NCBI RefSeq assembly: GCF_003952225.1
Contig: NZ_CP034437.1
Span: forward strand, 5,408,501 to 5,472,500
DNA length: 64,000 bases
DNA from: Paenibacillus albus
Lineage (GTDB): Bacteria; Bacillota; Bacilli; Paenibacillales; Paenibacillaceae
Direction of reading: 5' to 3'
Part shown: in pieces, positions 60,175 to 64,000 of the stretch
Position numbering within the stretch: position 1 is the stretch's first letter
Layout: every line of letters begins with the position of its first letter
Notes under the pieces: model-generated
The model's database searches: none
What the model was told of the DNA's origin: nothing
Seen by the model: only the letters and a program-made list of their open reading frames with translations
Translations under genes and position numbers: made by a program

Positions 60175-60855
60175 TTAATAATCCTGAACGACAGGACTCA
60201 TGGTTAGTGTTATATCCAGATTACCGTTACGCGTTCGAAGGGAATCGAGCAGTTCTTTCTGGTCTGTACCCGGTCCAAGCTTCACCGAATAAATAAGCTC
60301 ATACAAACTGCCAAGCTCGGTCGTACGTACTTTCTTCAGTTCGTATTCAACCTCATGCATCATGAATACTTCGCCAAGCGCTTCCTCGTAGCCCAAGTTT
60401 TCCGGAATCGTCACTTTTAATGTTTTGAATAATTCCTTGTTCTCGCCGAACTTCATCGCACTCAAAACGAACATGAGCACACATAGTACCACTGTGAACA
60501 GCACAGCATAACCAAAAGCGCCAACTCCGCAGGCAAGTCCAGCCGCCATCGAGAACAGCACGTACGAGATATCCTTCGAATCCCCAGGCGCACTGCGGAA
60601 CCGGATAATCGAGAACGCCCCGGCAAGGCTGAAGGCGCGGGCAATATTACTGCCGATGAGCATTATGATAATGGCAACAATCACGGGTAAAATCATCATG
60701 GTCAGCGTAAAGCTGGTGGAGTACGTGCGTTGTGTCTTCATATAGGTGAAGCTTATGAGGCCTCCGAGCAGAATCGCGATCGCAAAGGATAGCATCGCAT
60801 TGGCGAAAGTAAGCTCCGTCGCCGATGTTGTAGTGGAGAATAGTGATTCGATCAT
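60175..60855 (-). CDS. DUF4956 membrane protein
   Basis: 226 aa. Four helices in the first ~125 residues, then a cytosolic alpha/beta domain (LKVTIPENLGYEEALGEVFM to the end). The conserved strip AFSLAGAFSIIRFRSAPGDS (~74-93) identifies the family. Its genes regularly sit beside VTC-domain genes. ATG 60855 overlaps the VTC-domain stop (ATGA). Role unknown; context suggests a membrane partner of the VTC protein. Confidence 0.9.
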   Translation of the reverse strand: MIESLFSTTTSATELTFANAMLSFAIAILLGGLISFTYMKTQRTYSTSFTLTMMILPVIVAIIIMLIGSNIARAFSLAGAFSIIRFRSAPGDSKDISYVLFSMAAGLACGVGAFGYAVLFTVVLCVLMFVLSAMKFGENKELFKTLKVTIPENLGYEEALGEVFMMHEVEYELKKVRTTELGSLYELIYSVKLGPGTDQKELLDSLRTRNGNLDITLTMSPVVQDY

Positions 60856-61631
60856 ATAAGAATTAGCTCCTTTTCAATTGATGGTTCATTTATCATCTGA
60901 TTGCCGTTCGTATCCGCATGAGCGAAGCGAATCGACTTCTTATATTCGTTGCCATATTTGGAGAAGCTGGTCCGGTACATATGAAGCTCCGAGAGCAGCT
61001 GGGACAACCACACTGGAATGGTCTTCTCCGCCTTCACTTCCATCAGCCACTGGCCCGGCGCCATCAATTGTTCGCCGTAGTCGCCTGCCTCTAACCGAAG
61101 ATCATAACGCCGCGACCTTATATTCGTATCGAACGTGATCCGCAAATCCCGGTTTCCTTTGCAAAACATCGCGATTCGGTCATAAGCCAGATACGTCATC
61201 GGCTGCAGCTCATATCTCGATAAGAAATATTCGATCTCCTTGATTACCTGCCGATTCATACCTTCCCGATATGCCGGCGCTTGCCCGGTCCGAACGAACT
61301 CATACGCCTCGCTAAGCTTAAGCGACGTCCGCCGTTTATTGACGAGACCGAACACCTTCTTTTTCAGCTCCAAATACACTTTCGCATCTTCTTCCGGCAC
61401 ACCGTATGCTCGAACGCGCAGCTTCTCCCTATACTTCGGCTTGGATAGACTCGTTCGAATGAGCGAATGATGCTCCGTATCATAATACAGATTACTGATG
61501 GAGTAGAACTGATCGTCCTTGTTGTATGCGTCCAGCTCCATGTGAGCCATTAATCGGTTATAAAGGTTTTTGAATGCGCTCGTATCCATCAAGTACTTGT
61601 TCTCGTATCGGTTAAATACCTCAATTGCCAT
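60852..61631 (-). CDS. VTC-domain protein (polyphosphate polymerase-like)
   Basis: 259 aa with a VTC/CYTH-type tunnel fold: FNRYENKYLMD at the N-terminus, YSISNLYYDTEHHSLIRTSL (~37-56), LRVRAYG, VYLELKKK and LMEVKAEKTIPVWL carry the usual basic and acidic residues. ATG 61631 follows GGGAG; upstream codons are not used. Yeast Vtc4 makes polyphosphate from ATP, but most bacterial homologues are untested. First gene of the surface cluster, divergent from the two-component genes. Confidence 0.9.
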   Translation of the reverse strand: MAIEVFNRYENKYLMDTSAFKNLYNRLMAHMELDAYNKDDQFYSISNLYYDTEHHSLIRTSLSKPKYREKLRVRAYGVPEEDAKVYLELKKKVFGLVNKRRTSLKLSEAYEFVRTGQAPAYREGMNRQVIKEIEYFLSRYELQPMTYLAYDRIAMFCKGNRDLRITFDTNIRSRRYDLRLEAGDYGEQLMAPGQWLMEVKAEKTIPVWLSQLLSELHMYRTSFSKYGNEYKKSIRFAHADTNGNQMINEPSIEKELILI

Positions 61632-61704
61632 CCGCGTGCGCTCCCTTCCTGATCCTCTTTGGCGTTGCCGCCGCCGTTCCATGTCTGTAGCTTACGGGGT
61701 GAAC

Positions 61705-61740
61705 CTTTAACGAAACTTAAATTGTTAACGGAGTGTAAAC
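61705..61740. promoter_or_regulatory. 11-bp periodic TTTAAC/TTAAAT/TTAAC/TAAAC motifs
   Basis: TTTAAC (61706) and TTAAAT (61717), then TTAAC (61725) and TAAAC (61736), form two pairs with an 11-bp step between divergent operons. This suits an OmpR-type regulator such as the adjacent response regulator. Confidence 0.4.
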
Positions 61741-61855
61741 TTTTTTTGCAAAAGGATCATTGGAACAAAGGAGACAAGCCATCTATAATGGCTTAAGGTA
61801 GATTAAAGGTTTCTCTCATACTATAGAAGCATGACTTATGGAGGAGGTGGGAGCT

Positions 61856-62536
61856 ATGCGGATTCTTATCGTAGAAGACGAGGTTCATCTCGCGGAGGCG
61901 CTCTCGCAGATATTAATGAAGGAGAATTACGCGGTCGATGTCGTTCATGACGGCCAAGAGGGGCTCGATCATGCGCTGAGCGGCATTCACGATTTAATAT
62001 TGCTGGACATTATGCTTCCCGGCATGGATGGCATCACAATGCTCAAGACGCTTCGTCTTAAAGGCATTCCGGTGCCGGTCATCCTGCTGACGGCGAAGGG
62101 CGAGGAGCCGGATAAGATTGCCGGGCTCGATCACGGTGCTGACGATTATGTAGCCAAGCCCTTCTCGACCGGCGAGCTGCTCGCACGTATTCGGGCTGCT
62201 CTCAGACGCAAAGGCGAAGTTGTACCGGAGGATGGCTTGCGCTTTGGCGATATCGAACTCAATCCAGGGCATCTGAAGCTCACCTGCAAAGGCAAGGAAT
62301 TGAAGATCATATTAAAAGAAAGCCAGCTGCTTGAGCTGATGATGACGAGGAAACAAGCAGTAACGTCCAAGGAGCAGATTATCGAGAAGCTGTGGGGCTT
62401 TGATTCGGAAGCAGAGCATAATAACGTGGAAGTGTACATCTCTTTCTTGCGGAAAAAGCTTACTTTTCTCCATTCATCGGTTCGAATCAACACGATTCGC
62501 GGCGTCGGGTACGTGCTCGAGGAGGCGGCTACCTAA
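61856..62536 (+). CDS. OmpR-family response regulator
   Basis: 226 aa. ATG 61856 is preceded by GGAGGTGGGAG. The receiver has the acidic pair in LIVEDEVHL, the phosphoryl Asp51 in LLLDIMLPGMDG and Lys101 in VAKPF. The winged-helix DNA-binding domain (~130-226) includes LLELMMTRKQAVTSKEQIIE and the last strand INTIRGVGYVLEE. The stop overlaps the kinase start by one base (TAATG). Confidence 0.95.
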   Translation: MRILIVEDEVHLAEALSQILMKENYAVDVVHDGQEGLDHALSGIHDLILLDIMLPGMDGITMLKTLRLKGIPVPVILLTAKGEEPDKIAGLDHGADDYVAKPFSTGELLARIRAALRRKGEVVPEDGLRFGDIELNPGHLKLTCKGKELKIILKESQLLELMMTRKQAVTSKEQIIEKLWGFDSEAEHNNVEVYISFLRKKLTFLHSSVRINTIRGVGYVLEEAAT

Positions 62537-63786
62537 TGTTTAATAAGCTTCGCAACCGATTCCTGCTTATGAACATGATTATCATCTCGCTCATCATGCT
62601 CGCTGCCTTCGGAACCATCTATGCGTTTACGTACCGAAACGTACAGAACGATATTCATATGGATATCAGGCGCATGGCCGATGTCGGCAAAATGAACGGC
62701 GGTGGTGGCGGTGGTCCGAAAGGCGATCATCCGATGCCTGACGGTAATTTTCCGAAAGATTTCCGTGAGCCATCCCTCTCCTTCTCAATCCGAGCGGATA
62801 AGGATTGGAACATTACGCATACGGAATCCCGCTTCGAGCTGGATAACGATCTCTACGCGACTTCAGTGAAGAAGGCAGAGGCGAATCCTGTCGAGTTCGG
62901 GCAGTTTACGACAGATGGCAGCCGCTGGGCATACACCGTAGCGAGTGTACCTTCCGGTTACGTGATTTACTACATGGATGTCACGCCACAGCACAGCATT
63001 CTCACGACCATGACTTATACATTTTCTTTAGTCGCTGTTATCATGCTTGGCGTTATCTATCTCGCCAGCCGCTACTTTGCCGGACGCTCGATCGCACCGG
63101 TCAAAGAAGCATTCGAGAAGCAGAAGCGGTTCATCGCCGATGCTTCCCATGAGCTGAAGACTCCGCTCGCTGTTATCAATACGAATGCAGACGTGCTGCT
63201 TGCCAACAGTGAAGATACAATTAACGAGCAAGTGAAGTGGCTGCACCATATCAAGTCGGAGACCGAGCGCATGAAGACGCTCACGAACGATCTGCTCTAT
63301 CTGACTCAAATGGACGATGCCAGAGAGCGTATGATTCAAGTGCCTTTCGACTTCAGCGAAGCAGTGGAAAGCGTCATTCTTACGATGGAAGCCGTCGTAT
63401 TCGAAAAGGAGCTTAATCTCGAGTACGACATCGAGCCGAACCTGTCCGTCACAGGCAATTGCGAACAGATGAAGCAAGTGGTCATGATCCTGCTTGATAA
63501 TGCGATCAAATATTCGAACCCAAGCGGCTCCATCCATCTTGCGCTTAAAAGGCAGCAAGGCCATATCCAGCTGTCCATGGCCAACACCGGTCCCGGCATT
63601 CCTGCTGATCAGATCGATAAAATCTTTGACCGTTTCTACCGCGGCGATGCCTCCCGCACCCGCAAGAACGGCGGCTACGGCCTTGGCCTCGCGATCGCCA
63701 AATCCATCGTCGAGCAGCACCGGGGCAAAATCCATGCGAAGAGCATACCGGGCGAGAAAACTACGTTCTATGTGCAGCTTGGCTAA
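62536..63786 (+). CDS. Sensor histidine kinase
   Basis: 416 aa. Two membrane helices (~10-32, ~156-178) flank an extracytoplasmic sensor of ~120 residues that begins with a Gly-rich stretch. Then come HisKA with FIADASHELKTPL (His205) and HATPase_c with LLDNAIKYS, NTGPGIP and GYGLGLAIAKS. Partner of the response regulator. The operon is divergent from the DUF4956/VTC/Cthe_2159 cluster, which it probably controls. Confidence 0.95.
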   Translation: MFNKLRNRFLLMNMIIISLIMLAAFGTIYAFTYRNVQNDIHMDIRRMADVGKMNGGGGGGPKGDHPMPDGNFPKDFREPSLSFSIRADKDWNITHTESRFELDNDLYATSVKKAEANPVEFGQFTTDGSRWAYTVASVPSGYVIYYMDVTPQHSILTTMTYTFSLVAVIMLGVIYLASRYFAGRSIAPVKEAFEKQKRFIADASHELKTPLAVINTNADVLLANSEDTINEQVKWLHHIKSETERMKTLTNDLLYLTQMDDARERMIQVPFDFSEAVESVILTMEAVVFEKELNLEYDIEPNLSVTGNCEQMKQVVMILLDNAIKYSNPSGSIHLALKRQQGHIQLSMANTGPGIPADQIDKIFDRFYRGDASRTRKNGGYGLGLAIAKSIVEQHRGKIHAKSIPGEKTTFYVQLG

Positions 63787-63793
63787 TAATGCA

Positions 63794-63834
63794 ATAAAGG
63801 CGGATCTCCTATTGTCTAAGGAGATCCGCCTTTA
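63794..63834 (+). terminator. Terminator between the kinase and the MFS gene
   Basis: AAAGGCGGATCTCCT / AGGAGATCCGCCTTT perfect 15-bp stem with an 8-nt loop. Usable by both convergent genes. Confidence 0.85.
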
Positions 63835-63847
63835 TGTTAATGTAGAA

Positions 63848-64000
63848 TTAATGAGAGATGGATGATGACTTCTGCGATGGTTTAAGCAGGCTGTTCACTT
63901 TCTCCGCGCTCAGCAGCATAACGAAAAGGAAGGCAACCACAATGAATGGGAAAACCTTGATGTTCGTTTGTGAAGCAATAAAGCCGAATAACGGCGGGAG
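63848..64000 (-). CDS. MFS transporter, C-terminal fragment (runs off window end)
   Basis: Only the last 50 residues are visible, read in one open frame from base 64000 to TAA at 63848-63850. PPLFGFIASQTNIKVFPFIV followed by a membrane helix (VAFLFVMLL) and a polar tail ending SSSISH resembles the last helix of sugar-type MFS permeases. Family and substrate are tentative. Confidence 0.55.
   Translation of the reverse strand, partial: LPPLFGFIASQTNIKVFPFIVVAFLFVMLLSAEKVNSLLKPSQKSSSISH

Overview
The window looks like a chromosomal segment of a Paenibacillus-type member of the Bacillota. The evidence is roughly even GC, strong GGAGG-type ribosome binding sites, several large CUT1 sugar ABC operons with very long or low-complexity binding proteins, paired LacI/GntR/AraC regulators, an AgrD-like peptide of the kind seen in Paenibacillaceae, and TnrA/GlnR-, PerR- and PhoP-like boxes. 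No rRNA, tRNA, phage, transposase or CRISPR array is visible.

Left part (1-38 kb): accessory carbohydrate uptake and catabolism. Operon 1 (9069 to beyond base 1, minus) holds a LacI regulator, a binding lipoprotein, a second giant binding protein broken by a one-base frameshift, two permeases and an NHL-repeat membrane protein. After a repeat-rich gap comes a hydroxyacid dehydrogenase. Operon 2 (17303-11160) holds a paralogous LacI, LplB/LplC-type permeases, an LplA-type lipoprotein and a Gfo/Idh oxidoreductase. Another minus-strand operon (22669-17669) holds PhyH oxygenase, Gfo/Idh, a TIM-barrel isomerase and GH3 beta-glucosidase. Then come an SDR with a small protein, an unassigned glycosidase-like protein, an Agr-like peptide with a 7-TM protein, a Cys/Met PLP enzyme, a third sugar ABC operon with its GntR regulator, an AraC regulator, and small sugar-metabolism genes with a second GntR.

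Middle (38-50 kb): a DeoR regulator and a tandem hairpin array, then a complete 2-aminoethylphosphonate (AEP) uptake and degradation operon (binding protein, ATPase, fused permease, PhnX, PhnW) preceded by a PhoP-box-like array. Next is the most interesting unit: a TnrA-like MerR gene with tatC, divergent from a Tat-exported amine/amino-acid oxidase, a membrane-anchored or secreted RidA-like protein and tatA. A TGTNAN7TNACA box lies in front of each arm. I read this as a nitrogen-scavenging module in which the oxidase makes imines outside the membrane, RidA releases ammonia from them, and TatAC exports the oxidase.

Right part (50-64 kb): a LysR regulator, a small unknown gene, ahpCF with a PerR-like box, a phosphodiester glycosidase-like protein with a GT2-GtrA glycosyltransferase, a nitroreductase, an intergenic region with three successive tandem-repeat arrays, and a surface cluster (carbohydrate-binding lipoprotein, DUF4956, VTC domain) divergent from a two-component system. 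The window ends in the C-terminus of an MFS transporter.

Binding sites, motifs and repeats were read by eye. Family assignments rest on recognised motifs, not on searches.
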